Source of the DNA: Haemaphysalis longicornis
Lineage: Eukaryota; Arthropoda; Arachnida; Ixodida; Ixodidae
NCBI GenBank assembly: GCA_013339765.2
Contig: CM023449.1
Location: 19,896,955 to 19,960,954 of the forward strand
DNA: 64,000 nucleotides
Reading direction: 5' to 3'
A model generated the notes under the pieces. That model ran no database searches. It saw only the letters and a list, made by a program, of their open reading frames with translations, and was not told the origin of the DNA. The translations under genes were made by a program, and so were the position numbers. This document shows positions 32,131 to 44,670 of the stretch, piece after piece (position 1 is the stretch's first letter; the number at the start of each line of letters is the position of its first letter).

Positions 32131-32523
32131 GTGCTTCCAAACGCTTCGCTGCACAGAGCACCCACGTGACATGTCTGTTCGCGCGATGGAGAACGGCAAT
32201 TCAACGTGGTCATTTTTGCGCCCCAAACCTAAAGCGACCTAAAACATACCAAATCACCATTATTAACAATAACAACGTGCATATTTGAGTTTAGAAAAAA
32301 AAAACTAAATTTAGAAAAAAATTAGGGAGTGGGAAAAAAAAAAAAAACAGATAGACCTGCTGGGGCGTGATCCCAAGCAGTCGGCGCCAGTATGCAGTAC
32401 TCTGCATAGAGACCACATAGCCTGAACGCTGGGCTCGTTTTAGCAGGCGCTCATAAAAATAGTGCACGCAGTGACATCACACATGTCACGTGGGTGCTCT
32501 GTGCAGCGAAGCGTTTGGAAACA
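32131..32523. mobile_element. MITE with ~45-base terminal inverted repeats
   Basis: GTGCTTCCAAACGCTTCGCT (32131) through cacgtgacatgt is mirrored at 32481-32523 (acatgtcacgtgggtgctct... ggaaacac). The target duplication is unclear. The centre is A-rich (A15 near 32335). Confidence 0.8.
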
Positions 32524-33361
32524 CGGTATACGCTAGGACGTTCATGAGAGTATGATGATGATGGTGGTGGTGATGATGATGATGATTATTATTATTATAA
32601 GGAGAAGCGCCACTGCACTGAAGGGGAAGAGGACGAAGTGTCCGCGTGCCACGCGTCGATGCTTGGCCACCGCAGCCAGACGCCATACTTCCGAACCCCG
32701 AACGCTCCACCAGTGTTCCTTCTCATATCCCCCGGACATCCTGGGAGCGTGTGGTGCCTCTGCCTCCCAGCCAGGCACGTCGCCCCAAGACTTTCCGTCT
32801 GCAGCACAGTGGCAGTCTCGGCCTGCGTATCCCGCCCCGCGCCTCGCAGATAGAAGCTCCTTCGGTGATTCGGGTTGGTGCACCGAGCTCTCACGTCGGG
32901 TTCGGAGTCTACATCAGCTACCGGCCACCGACCGCCAGCCGAGGAGCAACATTTCCTAACCGAGTTCCGGGCATACCCTGGACCACATACGGTACCTCGG
33001 GCCACCTCCACGGAATCTGTCTTCGCTGTGCACAACCCCGCCGTTCCAGGAGTTACACAGCGGCGCCTAGGGACGTTCGCTTGAGAACTCCATGGGTAGC
33101 AGCGCCCGTCACCTTGAAAGCCGCCACGCGGAAAGCAGGGTTGGCGGAGTCGTCGCGTTCCAGTGGACTGCCGACGCAAACCGGGACGGCGTTGCCCTGG
33201 ATCGCACTGAGGGCGCCCAGTTCGGGAGTAGCAGGCTCATCCCAGGATCATTCCTGCGCAGTGGCTCTGTATGGCCACCCGCCCCAGTGAGAATAAACGC
33301 CGCTCAAGGGGTACCCACCAGGCTGCCACGAGCAGCTGCACCCCCAGCATTGCACGTGGCT

Positions 33362-33393
<32 letters not shown>

Positions 33394-33800
33394 TTACGAC
33401 GGCTGCTTGCGCAATCGCCAGGTTCACGGGGCGTCCCTTCAGCAAAGCCAGCGTGCAACGACAGTCGCCGCTATATTAGTTTGCGCGTCAGGCGGCAACT
33501 CAAAATGGCCTGCTGCGGTCACACTCCCAAGTGTCGTCGGAGTTAGAACGGCTTCCTGAGCTGCGTAGACACGGAGGCGTCCTCGGTGGCGTACCTCGCT
33601 TTCCCAGCCAACGAGTTGCACAGTCTGCACTAAACACTTACGTGCCTTTTACGTCGTCGTATATAACTACCAGGTGTCGCCCCTGGTGCATCCCAGATGC
33701 GAAGTCCATGGACGGCGTAATTTTGGTGCTCCACAACCGGACACCACGCAACCCTCGCCATCTTTCACGCTACCCTGCATATTTACCGCGGGTGTAACGA
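32524..33800. other. GC-rich block with overlapping open frames and C30
   Basis: Begins with (GATGGT)-rich repeat at 32550-32600, then GC-rich DNA open in several frames on both strands (32646-33290 on +, 32595-33179 on -). Neither frame shows motifs or clear splice sites, and openness on both strands is what GC-rich sequence gives by chance. A homopolymer of 30 C lies at 33364-33393. It could be an island or an exon cluster; I cannot decide. Confidence 0.35.
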
Positions 33801-34509
33801 GGTGAGGGTGCAGTGTGACAATCTGCAGTATTCACAACGATATGAGGCTAGGATGTCGTTGTCATCTTGTTTAGGTGACGCCGCACCAAGCTCCAGCCGC
33901 TGTATTTATGCAATGCTGCCGACTCTGCCTGTCGACGAAAACGACGGTGATGACTTCCCCGACAAAGACGATGACGACAATGACGATTGTGACGTATACC
34001 ATGCGAGCTACACGGTGGTTTACCGACAAACTTTATCTTCTCTATTCTCACGCGTCGATGAAGACGGGGTCAGTGGCAGTGACTGTTCTTACTGCTGCCG
34101 CCATTTCTGCTATGGTTAAACCGTCCTAACTCTTCACCTGCGGCGAAGACTACTGCGGCAATTGTGATGGTGAATAGTGAGCTACGTGGTATATCTCGTG
34201 GGTCAACGAAAATGACCGCCGCCGTGACGTTGCTCGTTTTGTGCGTAATGAGCACCCGAGTTGGCGACCCTGATGCCCCGATAAGGCCGCCTAAACAGAT
34301 GCGCTGTAAAACACTTGGGCAGGAAGCAGCATGTCCAAAACAAGGGAATAGAACTAAATAAAACGAGTGGTCTGCAGCCTTGTCTGACGCGTTCGCATTT
34401 TATCAAATTATGAAAATTAGTATATTTATAGATTCAGGTAGTTTACACGGTGAATGAAATACAGATGGCTATTACTTTGAGCTATGGCCGAATACATTTG
34501 TTTCGTTAG
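33801..34509. other. Unassigned DNA with GAC-rich stretch
   Basis: A gacgatgacgacaatgacga stretch near 33967 is simple-repeat-like and gives an Asp-rich reading. No other signal. Confidence 0.4.
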
Positions 34510-34668
34510 GGTGGGATGATTGTGTGTGTGTGGTGTGTGTGTGTGTGTTGTGTGTGTGTGTGGTGTGTGTGTGATAGAGAGAGAGAGAGGAGAGGAGAGA
34601 GAGAGAGAGAATAGAGAGAGAGATGAGAGAGAGAGAGAGAAGAGATAGAGCGAGTAGATAGAATATAT

Positions 34669-34742
<74 letters not shown>
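34510..34742. repeat. (TG)n then (AG)n low-complexity tract
   Basis: Alternating TG repeats (34522-34575) pass into interrupted (AG)n (34576-34732) and end in a G run. The Ser/Leu-rich antisense frame over it is an artefact. Confidence 0.95.
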
Positions 34743-34743
<1 letters not shown>

Positions 34744-34834
34744 TGGCGGAATGAATGAAGTTCCGATGCGCTTCAAGGGATGAACAGAAGGAAGCTTGAG
34801 CTGGAGGCTCAAAGCGGTTTATATATAAAAAAAA

Positions 34835-35380
34835 TTGCGCCCACCTCCTCGCGACGGGAACCCTGTGTAGATGCGACGCATCGTGGGGTTCACTTGGTGT
34901 TTTCCGTGGATTGATTCTGAAATCGCGTGTGAAAACGTGTCGGGAACGCGTCTGATATTATGTTTTATTATTATTATTATGTTTTATTGGCCAATCTTGG
35001 TCAATCTCTCGAAGTGGTATGCTTGGGGCTTCGCTGTCGCAACGACCTTTACTCCATCATTGTTGCTGTAAGTGGGAGCTTCTTTTCTTTTCTTTTATTG
35101 CAAGTGTTAATCATTGCCCCATCATGCGTTGTATCAGTAGCATCTTGACGTAGTTTGAATGAGTCAAGGATATAAGGCGCGTTCGTAGCATTTGATTCTG
35201 TCTCGGTTTTGTGGCGCACTGGGAAGAGCACCACGTACCTCGCGTTCCGCCCACAGGGTGGCGGGATCGAAACCGGGCGCCGTTAACTATTATTGTTTTT
35301 TATAGTGTAGGTGGAGGGGTGTGGACGGACAACGCCGTATGGAGGAACAAGGCGAGTGAATGAGATGCAGTCGCATCTAA
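34835..35380 (+). mobile_element. Helitron/Helentron-like element, copy 3
   Basis: The left end matches 4970-5095 including the hairpin GATGCGACGCATC, the centre carries the tRNA-like module (35205-35282) shared with copies 1 and 2, and the right end has the hairpin AGATGC-agtc-GCATCT running into CTAA then T at 35381. This copy unites in one element the parts seen separately in the 3174 and 4970 insertions. It is non-coding. Confidence 0.6.
35205..35282 (+). repeat. tRNA-like promoter module (copy 3)
   Basis: A-box-like TGGCGCACTGG and B-box-like GGATCGAAACC then GGGCGCC, as in copies 1 and 2. Confidence 0.6.
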
Positions 35381-35814
35381 TATGGAGATGTGCAAGAAAC
35401 TCGCAAAAATACGCACCGAAGGCCTGCTTGTCAACATATTAGGCTGTCTAGTGTGCCGTCTGGCGGTACTACAAGCACTCCACTAAATCGACGTCCACCA
35501 GCGTTTCATAAAAAAAAATGCCACGTCTGGCACGAAATACCTCCCTAACCTAAACTAACGTAACATGACCTAACGAGCACAAAGTAATCATTCAAAACAC
35601 CAAAAACTAACGTAAGCCATGAAAATTATCATTTAATTTAAAGGAAAAAAATAACCGAGTCAAGAGCCGGCCTCGAACCACGATCCTTGGCGTGATGAAG
35701 ATACCCCTACACCACAACGGCAGACACTTAGGCCGGTGCTAGATTAATCCTAAATATTCGAATGTCGTCGGACGACACCCTAGACACTGCGTAATTTTAT
35801 CAACAGCGAAGCTG
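35381..35814. other. Unassigned spacer around the tRNA-derived sequence
   Basis: Apart from the tRNA-like block (35655-35730) nothing is supported. Confidence 0.4.
35655..35730 (-). repeat. tRNA-derived sequence (SINE head or tRNA relic)
   Basis: On the - strand CCGTTGTGGTGTAGGGGTAT has an A-box-like TGGTGTAGGGG, and 24 bases further is GGTTCGAGGCC, a perfect B box. Spacing fits a tRNA. The acceptor and anticodon stems do not pair convincingly, so it is a relic or SINE head. It differs from the Ruka-type SINE here. Confidence 0.5.
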
Positions 35815-36973
35815 TTAAAGGGGCACTGACACAAAATTTTGAAGGCGAGATAACTTCGGAGATAGATTGGTGGGAACACATATACATAATCTGCAAAATA
35901 TCAGCGGTGAATACAGCCTAGAACATATTTAAAATCAATTTTGAAGTGTGCGAAACGCAACCGAGCGGCCAGCAGAGGACCACGCGCAAGTGTAAATAAA
36001 CAACATCCAAACACGTCACGAGTTTGTGTTTGCCGCTTCCGCACTGCCGGCTCGCCGCTCCAATCGGAGGGCCGGAGGGCGGAGCTTCTGCTCTCGAGAA
36101 CGAACGACCCGATCGTTGGCGGCGGAGGCGCCGTGATTTCGTCAGCTCATCGGGCAGCTGGCCGCGACCAAAGTTCTACAGCGATTCCAGGCACTCTGTT
36201 TCTATTACTGTTTATTACCATTGGATGCGAAAACGCGCCGGAGGCACGAAAAGCCCACTGAGCTAGCCGCACGGTCGCTGTGCAGGCGGCGGCCACGGCC
36301 GCGAAGTGGCCCACGCCTGCGCAGGTAGCTCGAGTGATAGCTTGTTACCGCTGCACGAAATTGTCCCCAAGTCCCGATCATGGTGGCTTACATGAGAAAG
36401 GAGTTAATGAGGCCATGGCGGGTTGCATTAAAAATTGTCGTCTGCACCGCTTACGACAGCGGCACTCGAATATCCGCCGCAGTGCTAAGCCGAACACATC
36501 TGTAGGCGGACCTGTAGGCAGACCGGACGGCTGCTCCCAACGCGCGTCTTGCCACCCACCGTCTCGAGCGGCGCGCGTCGTTTGTTAGCCGCGGTAGCAT
36601 TTGCACTCGCAGCGCCTGCGTCACATCCACGGTCGCTTTTTAATTAGGCGCCTCACGAGATCAGTACGGGGGGGCATTCGCAGAAACTGCCGTCGATGCG
36701 GATTCGACAGTGCTACGGCGGCTCTGCTCTGTAACTGTGATATCCCTCCGACGGTCACGTGGTCAGCTTTGTTCACACAAAATCCACAAAATCCATCGTT
36801 TCTCGGCACTCGCTGAAACCGAAACTGCGACTGGCCGCATTGAAAATGCCTCTAATTAAACAACCGTCGCACGCTGAAGCAAATGAGGTTTCTACAGGTT
36901 ATAAGTAGGTCACTAGCTACTTATCGCAACAAAAAAAACAAGATGCAAAATTTTTGTGTCAGTGCCCCTTTAA
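35815..36973. mobile_element. TTAA-type MITE family 3, complete
   Basis: TTAAAGGGGCACTGACACAA at 35815 is mirrored by ttgtgtcagtgccccttt ending TTAA at 36970-36973. The 1159-base interior is GC-rich in the middle with short frames and no transposase. Confidence 0.85.
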
Positions 36974-37673
36974 GCAAGTCGTTAGTGTATGGTATCCGGA
37001 GTTAAAATTACCGAGAAAATTCCGAGCGCACGTAAGCGCGCTCCTCGCGGCGGCCTCCCGGCAGTTAAAAAAACCTAGAAAATGCCGAGAACTCGTGTGG
37101 GGGTGCCTCGCGGAGACCGCCCAGCGTTCCCGGGGCACGCTTGTCAAGCCAAGCATTCCCACTTAGGGAGATTGGTCGGGAGATTGGTCAAGATTGGAAA
37201 AAAAAAGAAAAAGCTCCAGCGTTCGCCATAATCGTGGCAACACTTGCTCGGAACGAGAAAGACACGTCGTAGCGGACGCCCCTCCAAGGTGATGTCCAAT
37301 GATTACCACTTCTAAAAAAATGAAGGAAGCTCGCATTTGTACCAACAATGATGGAGTAAAATTCGTTGCGGCAGCGGAGAAGAAGCAACTCGGCTGCAAT
37401 CGTGGACCTAAACCGTCTTGATGGTCGTGAAGGTTGCGTACAGCTTCGCTAAAAGTTTTACGCGTTAGTGGAAGCTTCCTTTGTTTTTTTGTTCGAGAAG
37501 GATGACTCCAAAGAGTTCACTTTAAATCGTTCAGTCATCTGTCGATTCTAGATGTGTTTACCATATGTATTATTGTATGAAACTCAATGGTGTTTACGTG
37601 ACCGATTGTATGGAGACAAGGCAGCACTTAACCCACGGCATTTGTCCCGTCATCACTGCTTGAGGAAGGGCAT
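36974..37673. other. Unassigned DNA
   Basis: Nothing supported. A ctccatcattgttggtac-like motif near 37340 (on -) also occurs near 35050 (tttactccatcattgttgct), a weak sign of a shared repeat. Confidence 0.4.
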
Positions 37674-38504
37674 TTAAAAGGGCCATGAAGACAAAATAGA
37701 AGTTTGTTTTATTCGACAGATTTCCAGCGCTTGTCTGGAAGCGAACGATGCTTATTCACTGCGAAATTAATCAATTTTAAGCTAAAATGTTGATTCTCTA
37801 GCTAAAGCGTGTGTTTTCATGACGTTTGCAATGACATCATAAGAACAGCTCTTTTAGCTAAACTTGGTGTGGAGCGGAGACTTGCTTACTGTTAGTCAAC
37901 CTAGATGGCGCCACCCCACCGCCGCAAGCTGTTTTCTGCCTTTGGTTTGTAACCATATTTAAACCTGGTTAATTTTTGTTCATGGAGAAAATAATCGTTT
38001 CATGAAACACGGTGCTCGCTCGACAAATATGGTCACGTAAGACACCTCCGCTTGTGTCAGTCGGCCAATGTCGTCTGAAACACCCCATAGCCCCACAGTG
38101 CCGTGCATCTAAACAAAGCATAGTGCGCGCAGTACCAACAGCTGCACGAATCGGTACTTCTGTGTTTACGTGTGCTTTCGTAACTTCCACTGTTTGTCCC
38201 ACCATTCTTTCTGATATAAAAAGAATGTGCCCTAAATTTAAGCATGAATAGCTCGTTCGGCAAGCTTATAATTTCTACCTAATTAGCGTTTGCTTTTTCC
38301 GGTCTCCGCCAATCGCAGAGCTGGCTGGTATGACATCATAGGTTCTGTTGCGGGAAATGAGTTAGTGGGTCGCATGGCCATCTTTTTTCCTAATTATACA
38401 GCTTATTTGAGCTAAGTTTATGTTGAAAGTGGTGTCAGTATGATTCCAACGAGGCAATCTTTTGAATGAACCAAACTTGCATTTTGTCTTCGTGGCCCCT
38501 TTAA
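37674..38504. mobile_element. TTAA-type MITE family 1, uninterrupted copy
   Basis: TTAAAAGGGCCATGAAGACA at 37674 is mirrored by tgtcttcgtggccccTTTAA ending 38504. 831 bases. It is the unfilled counterpart of the split copy at 2873-6256: aaccatatttaaacctgg (about 37950-37967) and ccaccattctttctgatat (about 38198-38216) are continuous here. Confidence 0.9.
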
Positions 38505-38975
38505 AGCCACCAAGGGGCATATAAAGCCAGGGAGGCGTTTAGTACAGCCACAGCGCGGATTCGGGCAAGCGGGACACGCGTCGCGGACAGCCGCAGCGTC
38601 CGAGTCGCCATCGCGCAGTGGCCGCTGGTCGCATTCTCTTCGCTGGCGTTTTGTCCCCGATATGCGGGCGTGCGTCTAATGATCGCCTCGCTCACTCCAT
38701 TGGCGCGTAAGAGATGAAACCGTTTCGCGCGCGATTTTCGTAACTTGCGTAACCTCCTTATTCACAAAGCGACGTCGCGCGTATACCGTATGTGCGCGAC
38801 TATAGATGGGTGCTCGATTAACCCTTTTGTTTTTATTCCCCCTAGGCGAACCGGTCTAACGGAAGACCGATAGCTGTTTGTTTAGTGGTTCGCCGGAGAA
38901 CGCACGTACAGAGGGCAAAAAAAAAATTAACTGTCTCGAGGAAGCGTTGATATATCTATACGCCGGCGCCTTAAA

Positions 38976-39008
<33 letters not shown>

Positions 39009-39096
39009 GAGGAGGAGGAGGAGGAGGAGGAGGAGGAGGAGGCTGCATTGTCCTCACAACAATGATACCACGTTTAGCGCGAACTTCAAACAAATA
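38505..39096. other. Unassigned DNA with G10(GGA)n
   Basis: A run of G followed by (GGA)n spans 38976-39042. The rest shows no ends or frames of note. Confidence 0.5.
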
Positions 39097-40055
39097 CAGT
39101 CAAATCTCGATATAACGAATCACGCGCGACTGTCGAAAGTCGTTCGTTATTTTGAAGTATCGTTGTAATGAAAAACTGGCGGTTATAAGCCAGTGGAATG
39201 AAAATAGCGTGCGTTAGCAGTAGGCGCGTGTGCAGACAGGCAAACTCAAATAAAAATGTTGCGCTCATTTCAAAGCTGTTTTATTAGAAGAAATCAGCTA
39301 TTTTCTTCAGGCGCGTGCAGCACGCACGACCGATTAGAAATTCCCCTACATATTAAACCTTGCACAATACCCCATTCGTTATGTCACTGCACCGAGCAAT
39401 GAAAGTGCGGAAACATCAATGTTCGACACGATCTCATCTTATTCCGTGTTCGGTGAACCACAGTCGTCTCCGTTCGCGTCATCATCGTCACTAAAGATGA
39501 TCACTCCACTCCACTCTCGCTTCTTCCTTGCTTTGTCGCTAGCTGCATTCTTTGGACCTCGCATGAAATTTGCAGCAAAACTCACCCACAACAAAGACAT
39601 AACTGCCCGCACATGTGGTTAGCGTGAAGAACAACCGTCCGGCCCCCGACACCCAACACAAAGAGAGAGAAAAAGAGGAAAACACGGTTAGGCCTCCTAG
39701 GCTACTGCACATTAAACCACAGCTTTGCGGTGACACTAGCTGTTGGCACTCGACGTTGTTGTTGTTGATGTGTAGCTATTGCACTCGGGGAGTACACAGA
39801 AAAATGGCGGATTCTGTTTCGCGCGAGAGTTGCGGCGCTGTTACTTTTAGCCGAGTTGGTTTTGCTGATGTCCTTCTATTTCAACGGAAAAAAATAACTT
39901 ACGTGCGTTATTATGAAATATGCGCTATATTGAAATTCGTAGTTCTGAAATACATTTACATTGAAAATATAGGCATGCGGGCGGGGATTCTTGAAAAAAT
40001 TCGTAAATTTGAGAAATTCGTTAATGTGGGGTTTCGTAGTAACGAGATTTGACTG
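39097..40055. mobile_element. Tigger/pogo-type MITE, second family
   Basis: CAGTCAAATCTCGATATAAC at 39097 is mirrored by aacgagatttgactg ending 40055, with TA on both sides (39095-39096, 40056-40057). No transposase reading is convincing in the 959 bases. Confidence 0.85.
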
Positions 40056-40206
40056 TATTCGAGATGTTAAAAAAAACTTATGTTGCAATGACAACTCCGC
40101 AGCCATTTTCCGGTTATTTCGCTGTGACCTCACCGAATCTTGTTTGTTTGATTGGAGGCTACTGGCCAAAGCCACCGCCATGGTGGGCGATTGTAGTGTG
40201 GGCCTC

Positions 40207-40527
40207 TACACCCGGTTACAACTTAAGAACGGCAACGGAAGTTGCCGCTGTGCCTCATCACCGCAGCCGGATGTTACTCCACGCGCCGCAAGTAGTGCGT
40301 TACTGGGAATATTTTGAACATGGCACGAACCGTTTCCGTAATTTTCTGTACTTAATATGCTTATAAAGTACTGCAGCGACGGCAGACAAACTACGCGAGG
40401 AAAGGCAGGCGATATCACGCATTCATAGCATCTCCGTTCAAAACGCGCGCGCCCGATGACATCCAGGTCCGTCGCTTATAGGCGGAGTTATATGAGCTAT
40501 TGCCGTTCTTAACTTGTTCCCGAGTAT
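40207..40527. repeat. Inverted repeat, possible MITE
   Basis: acaacttaagaacggcaa (left, 40218-40235) is mirrored by ttgccgttcttaacttgt (right, 40500-40517), extended by cccgg/ccgag outward. No target duplication is clear. Confidence 0.5.
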
Positions 40528-41320
40528 AGTTACGCTTGATTACATCACTAGAAGGCCAACGCGCAGTTAACCCACCGCCGCACTGATAATTATGTTTTTA
40601 AGACTGGACCATATGAAGTTACTCCTTCTGGGCAACAGCGCGAGAAAAGACGTGAACGAAAGAAACGCGCTGTTTGCCCGAAATGACGCCATACCAACTT
40701 GCCCAGTTCACTACTCTGTTGAAGTTACTCCTTCGCATATTACGTCGCTGCAGCGCGAAATTCGAAAGTTTTCTTTTTTTCAAATTTGCTTGCGTTTTTT
40801 TTAGTTTAAAAAGTCTTTCGTGGCTGAAGTGGAGCTGGGAGAGTTATTGGCAACTCTCTAGTTCTTCCAGACTGGAAAAGTTCGAACTTGTGAAAGGGGC
40901 GAGTCTATACAAAGCGGAGCTACCCAGAGCATCGTCGAAGCCTCGCTTTACGCAAGCACGAACCGCGACTTGGATGACTTTATTAGACGGAGGGCAATAG
41001 GCCCTGTTGTGGGAACTGGGAAAAAAGGTAGGGGAAGATGGTTCATATGAATGTTTTCACTGCATTGTGAACGTTCACTTAGCACGTAATGTTGGTTACG
41101 CCCATAGGGGTACCATACGAAGTAGTGGCGAGGACACTCTGATACGACGATCGTCCGGGTATCCGAAAGGAGCCGTTCGGGAGTCACAAAGGGTGTGCTT
41201 GATCACACACTTGATGACAAGACAGTGTCTTCTCTCCTTTCACGCAGGTATGTGCGTGATAAGACAATTTATGTAACGATGATACAAGAGTACGAACTTA
41301 TTGCATCGTGCCTGGATACG
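40528..41320. other. Unassigned DNA
   Basis: No supported gene or repeat end. Confidence 0.4.
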
Positions 41321-41323
41321 AAA

Positions 41324-41410
<87 letters not shown>

Positions 41411-41413
41411 ATA
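41321..41413. repeat. (AAAT)n microsatellite
   Basis: About 23 uninterrupted copies of AAAT. The LINE at 59875-60690 ends in the same tetramer, so this may be the tail of a lost or very short LINE copy. Confidence 0.97.
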
Positions 41414-41849
41414 GCTTTAATGTTATTGCAACGAGAAAGTAGACTTATTTGTAGAACAAAGAGTTTGGTTTAATCGGGCCACAGAGCAGCGAACCAAGAC
41501 GAAGGTCTTTCAGAAAAAATGTTCGGTCCCCTTGGTGGTTTTAGTGGTTTTTCAAAAAAGTCCGCGCAAACCCTCGCGGGTAATTACCGTCTCTAGTGGG
41601 GTGATATGATGGTGGAAACTGGCCCTTTCGTGGGGGCCTGGTGGGGAGGGTACGTACTGGGGAGGATCTTCACATCCGTAGGTGGCCGCTGCTGGGGAGA
41701 GCGAAGTCCCACGATCATGGTTGTAGAATGGCAAGAACGCGTGGATTGGTACTTTTCGGAAATTTAATCTTGTCTTATTGTTTCGAGAGAATTTGACCTC
41801 GGGTAGCGCTATTATGCACAACTTCTTGAGATGTTGAGATACTTCTTGA

Positions 41850-42000
41850 GATACGCAGATGCGCGGCCATTTTTTTCTTGAAGCGCTTCACGTGCCTTTA
41901 AAGCGAAGTGTAAAGTTGGCTTTTCTGTAGTTTGTTTTGAGCGACGAACGATGAGGCCCAGACAGCTTCGCTTTAATAATGTTTCGATAACTGTAAGGCC
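41850..42000. repeat. Dispersed repeat family R1, copy 1
   Basis: gtgtaaagttggcttttctg followed by a gcttcgctttaa motif. The same pair recurs at 47040-47270, 48060-48170 and 61990-62090 with 15-100 bases between the two motifs. Confidence 0.55.
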
Positions 42001-42570
42001 GGCCAGTAGCAGCCGCGTAAATGCGGTATTGATACAGAGAGGCATCAAGAGTCGATGCGTGCAAGTGGAAGCCTATAAAGCCGCGCGCATCCCCGCATCA
42101 TTTGACTCCTCCTCCTCTCGTTCGGCGTGAGTGTTCGGCAGCTCCATTTCACGGGTTAATAGGTTTTAGGCGGTTAGCAACGCTGAGCTCAGCGCTGGCA
42201 ATGAAAGCCATTGTGACGGCGCTGGCACGGAATGCCGCGGCGTCGGAGTCTCTATAGTGTGTCGCCTCGACGATGTGCTAAATTGTTTTACACTCTCAAA
42301 GGTTCGCCGAACAATGCCGCTTTAGCTGGGGCGGATTTTGGGCCCTTTGTGCAGCTTCCACCGTATACAGGGCAGGGTGACGGGAAAGGAGTTGCGAACG
42401 TCGCGCTAAACTGTCTGTGCTTTTTATTTGTGTTTCGGGGCGTCTGTACGGTTTCTCTATGCGTCTGCCTATCCTTGAGCGAAATCTAAAATAATCCATT
42501 AAGGAACTGTTGTATTTAACAGCACTTTATTAATATAATTTTGTAAAAAGTAGATCTTTATAAGCAGCAA
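42001..42570. other. Unassigned DNA
   Basis: No gene supported; overlapping frames at 42232-42499 are antisense to each other. Confidence 0.4.
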
Positions 42571-42572
42571 AT

Positions 42573-42690
42573 GTACATCGTTATCATCATCATCGTCACC
42601 ATCGTCTTCATCATCCTCATCATAATATTTCCGTACACAGCAGGACGAAGACCCCTCGGTGCAGCCCCAAACCACTTTAGAGCTATCGAG
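42573..42690 (-). pseudogene. RTE LINE 3' end, very short copy
   Basis: On the - strand gtcttcgtcctgctgtgtac precedes a GATGAT-rich tail, matching the 3' end of the RTE at 31640-31700. Only the last 100 or so bases remain, as is common for RTE copies. Confidence 0.7.
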
Positions 42691-43634
42691 ACATTACACA
42701 ATTTCACCGCGCCACCAGACAAGAATTCCCCTGCCCTCCCCCTCCCCCTCAGCAAAAATCAGGAAATCACACTCCGACAACTGTAAACAGGAACGTTCGT
42801 GCACCCAATCAGAGTGCATTCTTTCCCCACACAGTAAACTGCTGTATGCAAATGAAATTTTGCCCACAGCTTGAATTAAAATTAAATTTTTTCCCGAGCT
42901 GCGGGAGACACTGTTGGCCAGCTGTCAAACGGAGAACCAGTCTCTCCTGGTGATACGGGGCAAGACGGCTAGGGCAACGCATGGATTCCCGGAGTAGTGT
43001 TCCACTACCACTAGAGTGCTCATTCAAATGTTTTCTCTCTTTCTCTTCCTCTCTCCCTCCTGTAGACGTTTCTGCCTTGAAATGACATAGTCCATTCTTT
43101 GTCACCTATTTTTTTTATTTCATCCCTCCGTCGAGTGAATGGCGTTCCGCTACTTATTTAGTCCCTTCTTCGGTAGTTACTCCTCACCCTCACTGTCCAT
43201 CGGTTTCCAGCCTCCGCATTGCATGCCTATCCCAAAACCGCTAATTCCCATCAATTCGCATATGCTATGTGTATACAGATTTGCATATTTGTGTGACAAC
43301 TGTATATTCTCGCTGCAAAATAGTAGAAAGTCGGTTGTAAACAGTGAGAGGACTAGCCTCTGTGAACTACTGGCTTTTATTTCGGAAGTTCAGCTCGTGA
43401 CTTGAGGTACATTTCTGTTAACTGTTTTCTTAACTGCCGCGATTTCTCATGTTTTCTGAGATGTTTCATCCTACCATTTTTTTTTTCGAAGCGAAAGTAG
43501 CTCATTACAATGGGCGCCACGGCAGGGTATATCTTTCGCCCCATCCGGAGTCTTTGCTAGTCTGTCTCCTCAAACCTCTGGTAGCTTCGTCCCAGGCGTG
43601 TGGCTGAGAGCATGGATCAAGTAGTAGGCAGGTT

Positions 43635-43636
<2 letters not shown>
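42691..43636. other. Unassigned DNA
   Basis: No supported gene or element ends. Confidence 0.4.
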
Positions 43637-43682
<46 letters not shown>

Positions 43683-43692
43683 GAGAGAGAGA
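43637..43692. repeat. (GA)n microsatellite
   Basis: Nearly pure GA with one G interruption. Confidence 0.95.
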
Positions 43693-44600
43693 CCACGATT
43701 TTGGTTTGTTCATGACACGCTACCTCACACTTTTTTTTTGTTTTTCAAATCAAATTGAACGCGTACAACCCGGCATACGTCGGTGCTCTGCTGCAAATAT
43801 TTTCGTAATACCAGCCCTTGTTGGACTTATGCCGTGGTACGCAGATTTGAGCAGCCACTATCGGTAGCGCCTCTCATACGTGTCATTAAAATTCGTGTGC
43901 CTTTTCTTGATATCCTGCACGTACGACATTTATAGGACATAACTCGTTCATGTGATTACCCTTGCACCCAGTCAATTGTCATCATCATCATCACTATCAT
44001 CACTGTAGGAAAAAAACATGAACAAAATACAACAAAAAAAACAACAAAGCAACATCAGCGGCGTTGGATGACCTTGTCATTGGGCCGAGAGGTTGAACAC
44101 CATTATTAAAGCACTCACAAATAAAACAAGACTTTCAGCACCTTTTATATTTTTGTGCAGTTTCAATGCTGAGAAACTCTACCGAAAGTATCTAATCGCA
44201 TGCACCCGCTTGCAAATCAGACCATTCCGGCATAACCACCTTTGTCCTTGGCGGTCAACCTTTCCTGAACGAACAGCAATAAATTACAGTCATAATCAAT
44301 ATCTGACCAACGAGTCGAGTGCTTGGATATCGTCCGTAACTGTTGACCATGCTTGACCTTGGACCCTACCGAATAGCCAATACCTGTCGAGTGGCTTCTT
44401 GATAAACGTCGCCGAAAGTTGACGATGCAGCCGGCCGATCTTCTCCTATGTTGACCCGGGTGAATGCGTATTTTTACCCTCACTACAGTCGCTATTTTTT
44501 TTCTTTTTCTGCCATCTTTTCTACTCGGAGAAATAAACCAACGCTTTTATATTTGATATCTTTCGCGAACAAGGAGTAGAACTGTATTGGCACAATAACT
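43693..44600. other. Unassigned DNA with a (TCA)n stretch
   Basis: tcatcatcatcatcactatc at 43979 may be another LINE tail but no body adjoins it. Confidence 0.4.
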
Positions 44601-44670
44601 AACTAATTAACTAACTAACTAACTAACTAAGTAACTAACTAACTAAATAAATAAATAAATAAATAAATAC
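44601..44670. repeat. (CTAA)n passing into (AAAT)n
   Basis: Compound microsatellite; the AAAT half matches the LINE tail type at 59880. Confidence 0.95.

Noticed and set aside
32595..33290. Long open frames of 194 (-) and 214 (+) codons over the same DNA
   Set aside because: Both strands are open at once, neither shows a domain, and the block is GC-rich, so chance openness is the simpler reading.
34426..34812. Ser/Leu-rich 128-residue frame
   Set aside because: Translation of the (AG)n/(TG)n tract.
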